Shown: positions 1 to 8,479 of the stretch, in pieces
Layout of the letters: each line of letters begins with the position of its first letter
Position numbering within the stretch: the stretch's first letter is position 1
Assembly (NCBI RefSeq): GCF_016587415.1
Contig: NZ_BNJI01000003.1
Span: forward strand, 992,001-1,056,000
Reading direction: 5' to 3'
Length of the DNA stretch: 64,000 nt
DNA from: Ktedonobacter sp. SOSP1-85
GTDB lineage: Bacteria; Chloroflexota; Ktedonobacteria; Ktedonobacterales; Ktedonobacteraceae
Translations under genes and position numbers: made by a program
Notes under the pieces: model-generated
What the model was told of the DNA's origin: nothing
What the model saw: the letters and a program-made list of their open reading frames with translations, nothing else
Database searches by the model: none

Positions 1-68
1 CTACTGCGTCCTGGCCTAACCTATTTTGGACACGAAGGACTTCCTAAACATTTAGAAGAGGTTCTGCA

Positions 69-104
69 AAAGCACAGAGGCCGCAGATGCGGCCTCTGTG
101 CTTT
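69..104 (-). terminator. Perfect 16-bp hairpin after the baeRF-like gene
   Basis: The arms at 69-84 and 89-104 are perfect complements around a 4-nt loop. The outermost pairs are A-T, so minus-strand transcripts leaving the gene that stops at 124 end the stem in a short U-run. It is read as an intrinsic terminator. Confidence 0.7.
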
Positions 105-123
105 GACTAGATGGATGAGAAGG

Positions 124-1194
124 TTAAACCCATTGGGGGCGATAACGCAGTTGCGCGCCTACCCCTCCCAATTCCTGAAGAACAGGATTGCCCTCTACTA
201 CCTCAACCCTGGCCCCTGAATTGGCCGCCTTGCGCACAAGCGTATTGCGTTGCTGATCATCGAGCGGAACATCGTTTGCCAGAATCAGAACGTCTGCCTG
301 TCCATGCTCAAGCGCATCAAGGGTCTCCTGCATGCCACTGACCACCAACCCATTCGCGCGTATTCCTTCTACAAGGTTATCGACCTGGCTATGCGAGGCC
401 TCACGCTCCAGGTATTCGATAACAGGCTTAATCTCGTCGTGTACCTCGCGTAAAGGTGTGTTAATATCAAGCCTCAGAACCTCTTCATGGACTAACGGCT
501 CCACTGTGTTTGAAAGCTCTTCATGGAGCAAGGGAATGGCAACCGCATCGCCCGCGAGAATCACACGCTGGGCATCCTCCTGCTTGACAAGGTCTTCGAT
601 AGCTGAGGCGGCCTCGCGCGCAAATGCCTTCCGCTTATTCTCTACACGCCGGTGGTAGCGCGCTTGATTTAAGCAGGTTGCGTTACGCTTCCCATACCCA
701 CGAGGCAAGACCTCAGGTCCTGGGATCTCCTCAAGGAAGCCCCAACGTGTAACAAAGAGGCGGGTTGTATTGGTATCAACCAGGGCCGTGATAACCGTCT
801 CATGCTTATCTAGCAAGTGCGCTAGTTGAAAAAGATCGGGATAGGGTTCAAAGGCAATCTGGTTCTGAAATGCGGTACCGACCTCCAGCGTTTCAAAAAG
901 GCCGCGTTCATGACAAGCGAAGATAGCAACGCCCTGCTGCCACGGCTCAACATGGTTCTCCATGTACGACTGCACCTTCTCCACATCCTTGTTAAAGGAA
1001 TCTAGCATGGGATGACGCGGCAATAACGTCTTCTCAATCTCACGTATACGGTTTCTTAGTACAGGAGTAGATGTACGCGTCCATGGTCGCTTACCAGACA
1101 TGTGAGGGCTCATATCCAGGTAGATGCTCAACACATACGCGTCACCAGGTTCAAAGGAAGCAAGCTTGTCGAACAACTCTTGCGTAGTCTGCAT
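124..1194 (-). CDS. Vms1/baeRF-like (eRF1 domain) family protein
   Basis: This is a 356-aa soluble protein. Its middle and C-terminal halves resemble bacterial archaeo-eukaryotic release-factor-like (baeRF/Vms1) proteins. One pattern is the ARYHRRVENKRKAF helix, followed by a Rossmann-like strand (VILAGDAVAIPLL) and a C-terminal segment (ADVLILANDVPL). In characterised relatives the fold hydrolyses peptidyl-tRNA on stalled ribosomes; whether this one does is inference. The start is placed at 1194, where GGAGAAGG lies just upstream, and not at the longer open frame from 1278. The next upstream gene, a kinase, ends 150 bp away and is probably transcribed separately. The family call is from recognised patterns only. 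Confidence 0.6.
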   Translation of the reverse strand: MQTTQELFDKLASFEPGDAYVLSIYLDMSPHMSGKRPWTRTSTPVLRNRIREIEKTLLPRHPMLDSFNKDVEKVQSYMENHVEPWQQGVAIFACHERGLFETLEVGTAFQNQIAFEPYPDLFQLAHLLDKHETVITALVDTNTTRLFVTRWGFLEEIPGPEVLPRGYGKRNATCLNQARYHRRVENKRKAFAREAASAIEDLVKQEDAQRVILAGDAVAIPLLHEELSNTVEPLVHEEVLRLDINTPLREVHDEIKPVIEYLEREASHSQVDNLVEGIRANGLVVSGMQETLDALEHGQADVLILANDVPLDDQQRNTLVRKAANSGARVEVVEGNPVLQELGGVGAQLRYRPQWV

Positions 1195-1343
1195 AACCTT
1201 CTCCTCAAAGAAACAAGGTATGAACTGTTGTGGAAAATCTCCTCCTTTCAAGATATTCACTGCCACAAGACCAGCCATTGTCGAGGCTTCATCTTCTGAA
1301 GGGATAATTGTTTACTCTGCAAGGTTGCAGCGGACGGAGGCCT

Positions 1344-2273
1344 CTAAAGATAACGCTCCATGGCTTTCTCCAGCTCGCGCCCGCAGCGAAGCACCCATTC
1401 CCGGCATGCCACCTGTACACGTACATAATAAAAGAGCCACTTCCAGACCTGGTAGAACCAATAGCGGAGGGGAAAACAGGGACCCAGATCCATGGCTTCA
1501 CGATACCGGTTTACTAGCTCGAAATGGTGTACATGCCCATTGATGAGATTTACAAGATCCAGCTCGCGCTCACCCCATTCGGCATCCATCGGATCAATGA
1601 GGCCAGAAATACTCCAGGTGTGGGGATCAAACAAGAGATTGCCAAAACAAAAATCGCCATGTAGAAGAACTGGCTGCCCCTGCCTGGTGCCAAGAATTTG
1701 TTCACCATGCTCAATCGTACGATCCATAAGGGCAAGCACTTGAGAACCAAAATAGGAGCAAGCTTTATCAGAGTTTGTAATTGTCTGGTACGTATCCTGG
1801 ATTCGTTGACTGTAATAATCCCACCAGCTGCGATAAAATGGGCCATCAAACGAGCCATAGCCCTCCGAATGCGAAATGGCATGCACCTCCAGCAGAAGAT
1901 CCACGGCCTGGCGCTGGAGGGATTGGCGCAGTACATGAGGAAGCTGCTCTGGCCGTGGACAAGTTTGTCCAGGAAGCCACTCCATAGCAAGAGCCGAGTA
2001 TGGCTCCGTTTCTGGCAAACACGCATAGACCTGGGGTACTAAAACTGGAAGATAGGCGCGCAATTGGGCCAATTGGCGAGACTCCTGCTCCGCCATACGC
2101 GGATATTTCTGCAACTTAATCACGGCACGATACGGGGAACATTGAAAGCGTACACCGTATGTCTTCCCATAGACCCCCTCCCCGAGAGGTGTGATTGATC
2201 GCATATCTGTCTTCCATGTCTTCTGAACGATATCTTGCAAGGACGAGTAAACCTGGCTATCAGAAAATTGCAT
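1344..2273 (-). CDS. Aminoglycoside phosphotransferase-like (APH) kinase
   Basis: This 309-aa protein has the protein-kinase-like fold of the APH/choline-kinase family. A Gly-rich N-terminal lobe (PLGEGVYGKTYGV) is followed by a catalytic loop LLHGDFCFGNLL with the Brenner-type HGD and N, then GLIDPMDAEWG with the metal-binding D. Relatives phosphorylate small molecules such as aminoglycosides, choline or sugars with ATP; the substrate here cannot be told. AAAGGG precedes the ATG at 2273. It lies between leuS and the baeRF-like gene and is separated from leuS by a long hairpin, so it is probably its own transcription unit. Resistance should not be assumed from the fold. Confidence 0.75.
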   Translation of the reverse strand: MQFSDSQVYSSLQDIVQKTWKTDMRSITPLGEGVYGKTYGVRFQCSPYRAVIKLQKYPRMAEQESRQLAQLRAYLPVLVPQVYACLPETEPYSALAMEWLPGQTCPRPEQLPHVLRQSLQRQAVDLLLEVHAISHSEGYGSFDGPFYRSWWDYYSQRIQDTYQTITNSDKACSYFGSQVLALMDRTIEHGEQILGTRQGQPVLLHGDFCFGNLLFDPHTWSISGLIDPMDAEWGERELDLVNLINGHVHHFELVNRYREAMDLGPCFPLRYWFYQVWKWLFYYVRVQVACREWVLRCGRELEKAMERYL

Positions 2274-2300
2274 ACCAGTCCCTTTATGTCTGCGTTGCCC

Positions 2301-2350
2301 AGTAGCCGCGTACGCCAGGAGCGGGCCCGCTCCTGGCGTACGCGGCTACT
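2301..2350. terminator. 25-bp perfect palindrome between leuS and the kinase gene
   Basis: Arms 2301-2325 and 2326-2350 are exact complements, with GGGCCC at the centre. The palindrome begins 3 nt beyond the leuS stop codon. It shares the GCGTACGC core and GTAGCCGCG flank with repeats near 18671 and 58131. It has no clear U-run, so termination is inferred from position and stability. Confidence 0.6.
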
Positions 2351-2353
2351 CAT

Positions 2354-4855
2354 CTATCCAATCACGATATTCACCAGGCGGCCTGGCACGTACACTATGC
2401 GCTTGACGCTTCGCCCTTCAATAAAGTGCTGCGCGCGCTCCGTTTCCTGGGCCTGGCGCTGGACCTCCTCGGCGCTGGCGCTGGCGGGGACCTCGATGGT
2501 GTCGCGCAAACGGCCATTAACCTGTACGGCGATGGTCACGCGCTGAGCCTGGATGGCCTCGGGATCGTACTCGGGCCAGGAGGCGCGGTGAACTGAACCG
2601 CTTTTCCCCAAACGCTCCCACAGCTCTTCTGTCATATAGGGCGCGTAGGGAGCCAATAGCACTAACAGCGTCTCCAGCTCCGTCCGCGAGGCCGCACGCC
2701 GCTCTACAATACCGTTGACGTACTCCATGATGGCCGCGATGGCGGTGTTATACTTGAGGCTGGCCGTGTCCTCGCTGACGCGCTTGATTGTTATGTGCAT
2801 GGCACGTAAGGCCTCTGGCGACGAAGGCGCTTGTGGTGCATGCTGGGAATATTGCTCGACCAGGCGCCAGGCGCGCTCCAGGAAACGCACCACGCCGCTG
2901 ATCCCCCGGTCACTGAAGTCGCCACCACCCTCATAGGGTCCCATGAACAGTAAGTAGACACGGAAAACGTCCGCACCAAAGCGCTCGATATAATCGTCGG
3001 GATTGATGATGTTTCCCCTGGATTTGGAGATCTTCGCGCCATCCCTGGTAATCATGCCATTGGCGCGGAAGCGCTTGAACGGCTCATTGTTCTCCAGCAG
3101 GCCCAGGTCGTGCAGGGCCTTGGTAATGAAGCGTGCATACATCAGATGCAGCACACTATGCTCCGCGCCCCCAATGTACATATCCACTGGCAGCCACTTG
3201 CGCGCCAGGGCTGGGTCCCAGGCCTGCGTCGCATCGTCGCTTGAGATGTAGTGCATAAAGTACCAGGAGGAGTCCAGGAAGTTATCATTGACGTCCGTCT
3301 CGCGCCGCGCTGGCTGACCACAAATCGGACAGGTCGTGTTGACAAACTCCTCGATGGCAGCCAACGGCGAGGCACCAGTCCCCGTGGGACGCCAGTTCTC
3401 AACATCTGGCAGCACAACGGGCAGTTGATCCTCCGGCACTGGGACAGCTCCGTGCTCGGGACAGTAAATGATAGGAATGGGTGGTCCCCAGTAGCGCTGG
3501 CGACTGATCAGCCAGTCGCGCAGGCGATAGGAGACGCTGCGCTCCCCCAGACCGCGCTCTGTAAACCAGGCGATTACGGCCTCTCTTGCCTCGGCGCTTG
3601 CCATGCCTGTAAACTCGCCCGAGTCATACAGGATACCATCCTCTTCATTGGCCTCTTGCTCATCCTGGACAGCAGCGCCATCAGCGGATCGTACGACGAA
3701 GCGTATAGGCAGGCCAACTGAGCGTGCGAAGAGCATGTCTGTCTGGTCATGTGCGGGCACGCCCATAATCGCGCCCGTGCCATGCCCCTCCAGGACATAG
3801 TCCGCGATCCAGATGGGCAGGCGCTCGCCAGTCAAGGGATGCCGAGCGTAGGCTCCAGTAAAGACGCCACTCGTGCCACGTTCAGCATCGACCGCTAACT
3901 TGCTCATACGCTCTTGAAAGGCCTGCACCTCCGCGCGCCTCTCCTGGGCTGTGATCGCTTCGATTGCTGGATGGCGGGCGGAGAGCGCGACGAAGGTCAC
4001 ACCAAAGATGGTGTCAGGGCGCGTCGTATAAGCCTGGATAGCGACATCCCGCCCGGGTTGCGCCTCTCCTGATGTCTCAGGCTCACTAACAACTTGCAGC
4101 GCAAATTTCAGGCCTTCGGAGCGGCCAATCCAGTTGCGTTGCAGGTTTTTGACGCGCTCGGACCAGTCCAGACCTTCCAGGTCGTCCAGCAGTCTCTGCG
4201 CGTACTTCGTTGTCTTCAGGAACCACTGCTCCAGCCAGCGGCGCTCAACGATGGAGTCGCAACGCTCGCAGCGCCCATTTATGACCTGCTCATCCGCCAG
4301 GACCGTCTTATCTTTGGGGCACCAGTTGACGCTGGCGGACTTGCGCTCGGCCAGCCCAGCTTTGAAGAGTTGCAGGAAGATCCACTGCGTCCAGCGATAA
4401 TACTCAGGCGAGGTTGTATCCACCTCGTGTGACCAATCAAAGCGATTGCCGATATGCTTTAATTGCCGCTCGCGAAAGTGCTCAATATTGCGCCTTGTCA
4501 GGATGCGCGGATGCACGCCCTGCTTGATCGCGAAGTTCTCGCTATGAATGCCAAAGGCGTCAAAGCCAATAGGCTCAAAGACATCATAGCCCTGCATAGC
4601 CTTGTAGCGCCCCTGGATATCCGCCCCGACATAGGAGTACATGTTGCCCACATGCAGGCCCTCGGCCGACGGATACGGGAACATCATCAAATTGTAAAAT
4701 GGTTTTTTGGCCCGCTGTAAATCCACCTGGTACAGCCTCTGCTCCTCCCAGCGCGTACGCCACTTCGCCTCGAAGCTGGCGAAATCATAGCTGGGAGGCC
4801 GCACCTGTTGCAGCGCTTCACCTGCACCTGGTTGCGGGACATGTGTCTGTGACAT
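2354..4855 (-). CDS. leuS: Leucyl-tRNA synthetase
   Basis: This cytoplasmic class Ia synthetase (833 aa, usual length) charges tRNA-Leu. The Rossmann catalytic core carries the HIGH-type motif as GLHVGNMYSY near residue 60, and the KMSKS loop as DGAKISKSRGN near residue 585. The CP1 editing domain between them has the threonine-rich TTRPDTIFGV. CPKDKTV...CERC is the zinc-like knuckle of the bacterial enzyme. The anticodon-binding domain fills the C-terminus. The start at 4855 is fixed by AGGAGGAG directly upstream; an in-frame extension to 4966 would run into the T-box terminator. Expression is controlled by the T-box leader immediately upstream. Confidence 0.97.
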   Translation of the reverse strand: MSQTHVPQPGAGEALQQVRPPSYDFASFEAKWRTRWEEQRLYQVDLQRAKKPFYNLMMFPYPSAEGLHVGNMYSYVGADIQGRYKAMQGYDVFEPIGFDAFGIHSENFAIKQGVHPRILTRRNIEHFRERQLKHIGNRFDWSHEVDTTSPEYYRWTQWIFLQLFKAGLAERKSASVNWCPKDKTVLADEQVINGRCERCDSIVERRWLEQWFLKTTKYAQRLLDDLEGLDWSERVKNLQRNWIGRSEGLKFALQVVSEPETSGEAQPGRDVAIQAYTTRPDTIFGVTFVALSARHPAIEAITAQERRAEVQAFQERMSKLAVDAERGTSGVFTGAYARHPLTGERLPIWIADYVLEGHGTGAIMGVPAHDQTDMLFARSVGLPIRFVVRSADGAAVQDEQEANEEDGILYDSGEFTGMASAEAREAVIAWFTERGLGERSVSYRLRDWLISRQRYWGPPIPIIYCPEHGAVPVPEDQLPVVLPDVENWRPTGTGASPLAAIEEFVNTTCPICGQPARRETDVNDNFLDSSWYFMHYISSDDATQAWDPALARKWLPVDMYIGGAEHSVLHLMYARFITKALHDLGLLENNEPFKRFRANGMITRDGAKISKSRGNIINPDDYIERFGADVFRVYLLFMGPYEGGGDFSDRGISGVVRFLERAWRLVEQYSQHAPQAPSSPEALRAMHITIKRVSEDTASLKYNTAIAAIMEYVNGIVERRAASRTELETLLVLLAPYAPYMTEELWERLGKSGSVHRASWPEYDPEAIQAQRVTIAVQVNGRLRDTIEVPASASAEEVQRQAQETERAQHFIEGRSVKRIVYVPGRLVNIVIG

Positions 4856-4917
4856 AAACTCCTCCTGCTGACGGGTCATAGAGCTAATAAACAACGAGAC
4901 TCGACGCGGAGGGCAAG

Positions 4918-5215
4918 AAAAAAGCACCCTCCGCCCACGCAGGGCGAAAAGTGCGCTCAGGGCCACTTTCGCGGTACCACCATGCTTCGCCGTCGCCTCG
5001 CGACGACGGCCTTTAAGGGTATAGATGTACCCAGCCCGCTAACGGGGGCTACCGGCAGCAACTACTCACCCCTCTGTCCAGGAGAAGCTTTCACCACTAC
5101 GACTCACGAGGGAGCTTCAGATGGCACGTTGATGCTGGCTCGCAGCGACCGCCAGCTCTCTGTAATCGCGATGCCTCTTACTTTCCTCGTTCTTCGTCTT
5201 GTTCCTTATATCATC
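4918..5215 (-). promoter_or_regulatory. T-box leader of leuS
   Basis: Read on the minus strand, the leader contains a GAGAGC box near 5155 and a stem I region with a CTC triplet near 5116 that could be the leucine specifier. The antiterminator core GGTGGTACCGCG lies at 4981-4970. A terminator hairpin at 4954-4924, 13 bp counting G-U pairs, is followed by six U. T-box RNAs sense uncharged tRNA and then allow readthrough. The T-box core and terminator are clear; the exact specifier codon is less certain. Confidence 0.9.
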
Positions 5216-5225
5216 TATTATACGG

Positions 5226-5254
5226 AGCGTACCCGACAATTTGCGCTTTGTCAA
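5226..5254 (-). promoter_or_regulatory. Likely leuS promoter
   Basis: On the minus strand TTGACA (5254-5249) is followed after 17 nt by TACGCT (5231-5226). A perfect TATAAT also occurs at 5222-5217, but 26 nt from TTGACA, too far to be its partner. Either hexamer would start transcription just before the T-box. Confidence 0.5.
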
Positions 5255-5258
5255 GTCT

Positions 5259-5319
5259 AAAAAAGGAAAAGTGGATGGTGGTATGGCTGAGCCATACCAC
5301 CATCCACTTTTCCTTTTTT
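5259..5319. terminator. 29-bp perfect bidirectional hairpin
   Basis: Arms 5259-5287 and 5291-5319 pair perfectly around the loop TGA. The arms begin and end in A6/T6, so a U-run follows the stem on both strands. It ends the minus-strand LLM oxidoreductase transcript and insulates the leuS promoter. Confidence 0.85.
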
Positions 5320-5326
5320 AATACAC

Positions 5327-6271
5327 TTAATGCATGCAGGTTTCAGCGAAGAGATGTAGAGGCTCGATCTTTGTGGCATCGGAGAAGCGGATAATGAGCT
5401 CCTGGATGCCTGCCGCCTCGTACTCGGCGATGCGCTCGCGGATCATATCGGGCGTGCCGATGAGCGCACGCTTGCGGGCCTCATCGATATTGGCACGCAT
5501 ATTGGCGGGGAGCTTCGCTACGGCCTCTTCGTCGGTGCGCGCGATGGCACAGTCGTCAACAATTGCCGTACGCTTGATGCTGTCATAATCGCGGCCCAGG
5601 GCGTCACAGTGTCCTTTGAGCACCTCAAGCTTATGCTTGATATTCTCAATTGGGCCACCCACATTGCAGGCATCGGCATACTGCGCGACTAGTTTGAGGG
5701 TCACTTTCTCGCCGCCGCCACCGACGAGGATGGGAATGTGCGGCTTCTGCACACCTTTGGGCTGGTTGATCGCACCGCGCACCTGGTAATATTTACCCTC
5801 GAAATGGGCCTCTTCCTGGCTCCACATGGCATGGATGATCTGAAGCGCCTCGCGTAGCATGCGCAGGCGATCAGGGCCCGAGGGATAGGGATAGCCATAG
5901 GCATTATACTCGTGCTCGTACCAACCCGCGCCGATACCTAGCACAAGACGACCGTGACTCATCACATCAACTGTGCTCGCCATCTTGGCCAGCAAGGCGG
6001 GATTGCGATAGCTATTACAGGTCACGATCTGTCCCAGGCGCACGCGCTTCGTATCGCGCGCCAGGGCCGCCATGCTGGTCCAGCATTCAAAGGTAACCTC
6101 TTGTGTCGGTGTGGGAACGGTATGAAAATGGTCATACAGCCAGACCGAGTCAAAATTCAGCTTCTCGGCCTCCTGCGCCACGCGTGTCATCGCCTCATAT
6201 GCCTCAACAGGATCAGCGATATCCACAAGATCCATCTTCCAGCCCTGGGGAACAATTACGCCAAACTCCAT
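5327..6271 (-). CDS. LLM-class (luciferase-like) flavin/F420-dependent oxidoreductase
   Basis: This 314-aa TIM-barrel protein belongs to the luciferase-like monooxygenase superfamily. Typical segments are the first strand (MEFGVIVPQ), FDSVWLYDHF near residue 40, the conserved GRLVLGIGAGW near residue 110 and PILVGGGGEK near residue 180. The shape fits the F420-dependent branch common in Actinobacteria and Chloroflexota, but cofactor and substrate are inferred. It is a lone gene: a bidirectional hairpin lies downstream, and the DedA gene's stop lies 106 bp upstream of its start. Confidence 0.85.
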   Translation of the reverse strand: MEFGVIVPQGWKMDLVDIADPVEAYEAMTRVAQEAEKLNFDSVWLYDHFHTVPTPTQEVTFECWTSMAALARDTKRVRLGQIVTCNSYRNPALLAKMASTVDVMSHGRLVLGIGAGWYEHEYNAYGYPYPSGPDRLRMLREALQIIHAMWSQEEAHFEGKYYQVRGAINQPKGVQKPHIPILVGGGGEKVTLKLVAQYADACNVGGPIENIKHKLEVLKGHCDALGRDYDSIKRTAIVDDCAIARTDEEAVAKLPANMRANIDEARKRALIGTPDMIRERIAEYEAAGIQELIIRFSDATKIEPLHLFAETCMH

Positions 6272-6377
6272 AATAGTTTTTCAACTCTCCTTTTGTTGCT
6301 CCATAAGCCAGCTCTGGCTCATGATTGTCCCCCTATTATACTATCTTCAATCTTCAAGATTTCAAGCCAACAACCTA

Positions 6378-7049
6378 TCAAGCCTGCATTCTAGCATGTA
6401 GGCGCGCCAGGCGGCGCTGATGACGCTGTTGGCGTTTGCGACGCCTCCACATATACCAGGCACCGAAGAGCACCAGGGCCAGGGCGATAATTACCAGCCC
6501 CATGCGCTGGAAGATGGCCTCAAGCGTATCGATCTCGACCGCGATAAAATAGCCTACCAGGCTGTAAATGGTGTTCCAGAGCAGGGCGGCGATAACTTCG
6601 AAGAAGAGGAAGCGTGTATAGCGCATGCGCGTCAGACCAGCGCTGATCGCAACAAATGAGCGCAAATGGCCCGCAACATGTGAGATGATAATGGCCTTAC
6701 CCCCATGCTTGTGGAGCATGAGGCGCGCGAGGCGCATACGGGCACCAAAACGCATTCGTATGCCAAGGCGCGTGGCGCTGAAGCGCTGCAATGGTCCCCC
6801 AAGCGCGAAGCGCCCCAGGAGATAGTCGATATGATAACCGGCAACTGTTCCCAGGGTCGCGAAGAGAATCACCAGGCCCAGATTGAGTGTACCCAGGCGG
6901 GCATAAAACGCGCCCAGCAGGGCCAGCGAGTTGCCCGGCATGACCAGGCCTAGCAGGGCTGTATTCTCAGAGAGCGTGCTGAGAAAGACGATCAGGTAAC
7001 CGTACTGATCGTAAAACAACTTGAGCCATTCAATTAAGGTCTGGAGCAT
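6378..7049 (-). CDS. DedA/VTT-family membrane protein
   Basis: This 223-aa integral membrane protein belongs to the DedA (SNARE-associated/VTT) family. Signature segments are the N-terminal region ENTALLGLVMPGNSLALLGAF, the reentrant-loop equivalent GTVAGYHIDYLLGR, and HVAGHLRSFVAISAGLTRM. Family members act in the inner membrane, and some translocate undecaprenyl phosphate or phospholipids; the exact lipid here is unknown. The C-terminus is a basic cytoplasmic tail (RRRKRQQRHQRR). It is a monocistronic-looking minus-strand gene with AAAGAG upstream of the ATG. Confidence 0.85.
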   Translation of the reverse strand: MLQTLIEWLKLFYDQYGYLIVFLSTLSENTALLGLVMPGNSLALLGAFYARLGTLNLGLVILFATLGTVAGYHIDYLLGRFALGGPLQRFSATRLGIRMRFGARMRLARLMLHKHGGKAIIISHVAGHLRSFVAISAGLTRMRYTRFLFFEVIAALLWNTIYSLVGYFIAVEIDTLEAIFQRMGLVIIALALVLFGAWYMWRRRKRQQRHQRRLARLHARMQA

Positions 7050-7119
7050 ACGTTCTCTTTACTCAATCTTTCATTCTAAAGTGTTCTCAGCGTCGTAGAC
7101 GCTTTGGGGGTAAGTAAGA

Positions 7120-7160
7120 GATGTGGCGGGGAAAGGCCGCAGGCCTTTCCCCGCCACATC
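7120..7160. terminator. 19-bp perfect hairpin
   Basis: Arms 7120-7138 and 7142-7160 pair perfectly around a 3-nt loop. It lies between the stop of the glycine-rich anchored protein (7195) and the DedA start (7049), so it probably ends the former's minus-strand transcript. Confidence 0.65.
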
Positions 7161-7194
7161 AAAACTACATCTAGTAAGTTGGCAAAGCTGTAAC

Positions 7195-8055
7195 TTAGAA
7201 GTCGCCTCCACCTGAGTCTCCTCCTCCAAAGTTGCCAAAGTCTCCTCCTCCAAAGTCTCCTCCTCCAAAGTCTCCTCCTCCTCCAAAGCCGCCAGGGTCA
7301 CCTCCCATGGGTCCCATATCATGGCCCTGGTCCTGGCCAAACATGTGTCCCAGACCATAGCCCATCAGGGCGCCCAATCCACCTACTATCCAGGGATTCA
7401 TGCCACTGCGCTGCTGGGGAGGATAGGGGCCATAGAATGGCTGCTGATACTGTGGTGGAAGCTGTTGCCCATAGCCACCAGGCTGCTGCTGGTACTGCAT
7501 TGGTGGCACCTGCTGATTATAGTCCGACTGCTGGTACTGCATTGGTGGCGGCCGCACGCCATAGTCGGGCCGCTGAGGGGGATAGGGACCCTGATTGGAC
7601 GGCTGGCGCGGCTCCTGGCGGCGAAGCGGTGGAACATCCCTATCTCGCTCTGGCGGATTTGTCGCATCACTTGAGCCAGGACGATAGTAGCTGGAATCGT
7701 AGTTTGTGCGTGGCTCTGGCTGCGAACGAGCCTTGTAGATATCCCCTTCCTCATCAGCACGAGGCGCCGTTCCCGGCTCTGGTCGCGCTGTATAGCCCGC
7801 GGCATAGCCCTGGTCATAGGTATCGGCCTCCTTGGGTGGAGGCGCGGCCTGCTCCTGGCCAGGTTGATAGTATCCAGTGTCGCTGTAGGGATCGCTGTAC
7901 GGAGCTGCCTGCGGCGGCATCTGCTGTTGTTGCATCTGTGACATATCCGGATAGCCATCAGGCGCACGCTGAGACCAACGCTGCTGGGAAAGCGCACGCG
8001 CGAAGAACACAACCATTATGATCACAAAAAACAGGAGCAACAAAGCGGTAAACAT
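7195..8055 (-). CDS. Membrane-anchored low-complexity Pro/Gln/Gly-rich protein
   Basis: No family is recognised for this 286-aa protein. The first 20 residues form a hydrophobic anchor (LLLLFFVIIMVVFFARAL). A long disordered stretch rich in Pro, Gln, Tyr and Arg follows, including two PPMQYQQ repeats. A short hydrophobic glycine patch near residue 225 (WIVGGLGALMGYGLG) could be a second membrane or glycine-zipper segment. The C-terminus is about 40 residues of GGGDF-type repeats. GAGGAG sits 6 nt before the ATG. Composition suggests a surface or envelope-associated protein. The repeat tail is prone to length change. Confidence 0.7.
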   Translation of the reverse strand: MFTALLLLFFVIIMVVFFARALSQQRWSQRAPDGYPDMSQMQQQQMPPQAAPYSDPYSDTGYYQPGQEQAAPPPKEADTYDQGYAAGYTARPEPGTAPRADEEGDIYKARSQPEPRTNYDSSYYRPGSSDATNPPERDRDVPPLRRQEPRQPSNQGPYPPQRPDYGVRPPPMQYQQSDYNQQVPPMQYQQQPGGYGQQLPPQYQQPFYGPYPPQQRSGMNPWIVGGLGALMGYGLGHMFGQDQGHDMGPMGGDPGGFGGGGDFGGGDFGGGDFGNFGGGDSGGGDF

Positions 8056-8308
8056 AACGAGCTCCTCTAGGAGAGAGCAACCAGTCTTGATATCCTGTCC
8101 TGGCTGCTCAAGGAATTTCTGATATTCGCACTACCAGGCAAACTGCAAAAGTCTCTCTACAGTCCATCTTACAAAGTTATCGCAGATAAGCAAGCACAAC
8201 TTGTATAAGAATAAACACGCTCTCACCTTTTACAGTAAACTACTAACAGGCCTTCTCGACACAAGGCCACAGCAAGCAGTACACTTGCTGGTATGAACGC
8301 TCGAATCT
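8056..8308. other. Intergenic left flank of the IS110 element
   Basis: No gene is seen here. The left end of the IS110 element should fall in this stretch, but IS110 elements lack terminal inverted repeats and the boundary cannot be fixed without a second copy or an empty site. Confidence 0.3.
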
Positions 8309-8454
8309 GGAAGGCGAAAGACTCCTCTCACCATGTGGGCTTGACCAATTAAGAAAGATCGCTCTTCGCCTTCCTGGGTTCCTGGGAAACGAATCATTGG
8401 AGAGTCGCGCCGTGAGCGCCGCAGTAAAAGGACCCTCTCGCCTCACCAGGAACC
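8309..8454 (+). ncRNA. Candidate IS110 bridge-RNA region
   Basis: Two consecutive stem-loops lie between the element's left flank and the transposase. Stem 1 pairs 8309-8318 with 8365-8374 (10 bp, about 46-nt loop). Stem 2 pairs 8377-8385 with 8446-8454 (9 bp). Within stem 2, GAGAG at 8400-8404 can pair with CTCTC at 8435-8439, leaving internal loops. This position and two-loop architecture match the bridge RNA described for IS110-family elements such as IS621. Target- and donor-binding nucleotides were not verified. Confidence 0.45.
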
Positions 8455-8479
8455 GTTGTTTCAGCAGGAGGACCTGCTC

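Noticed and set aside
7195..7330. CRISPR-like direct repeats
   Set aside because: The repeats encode GGGDF units in frame within a protein; there are no spacers of constant length.
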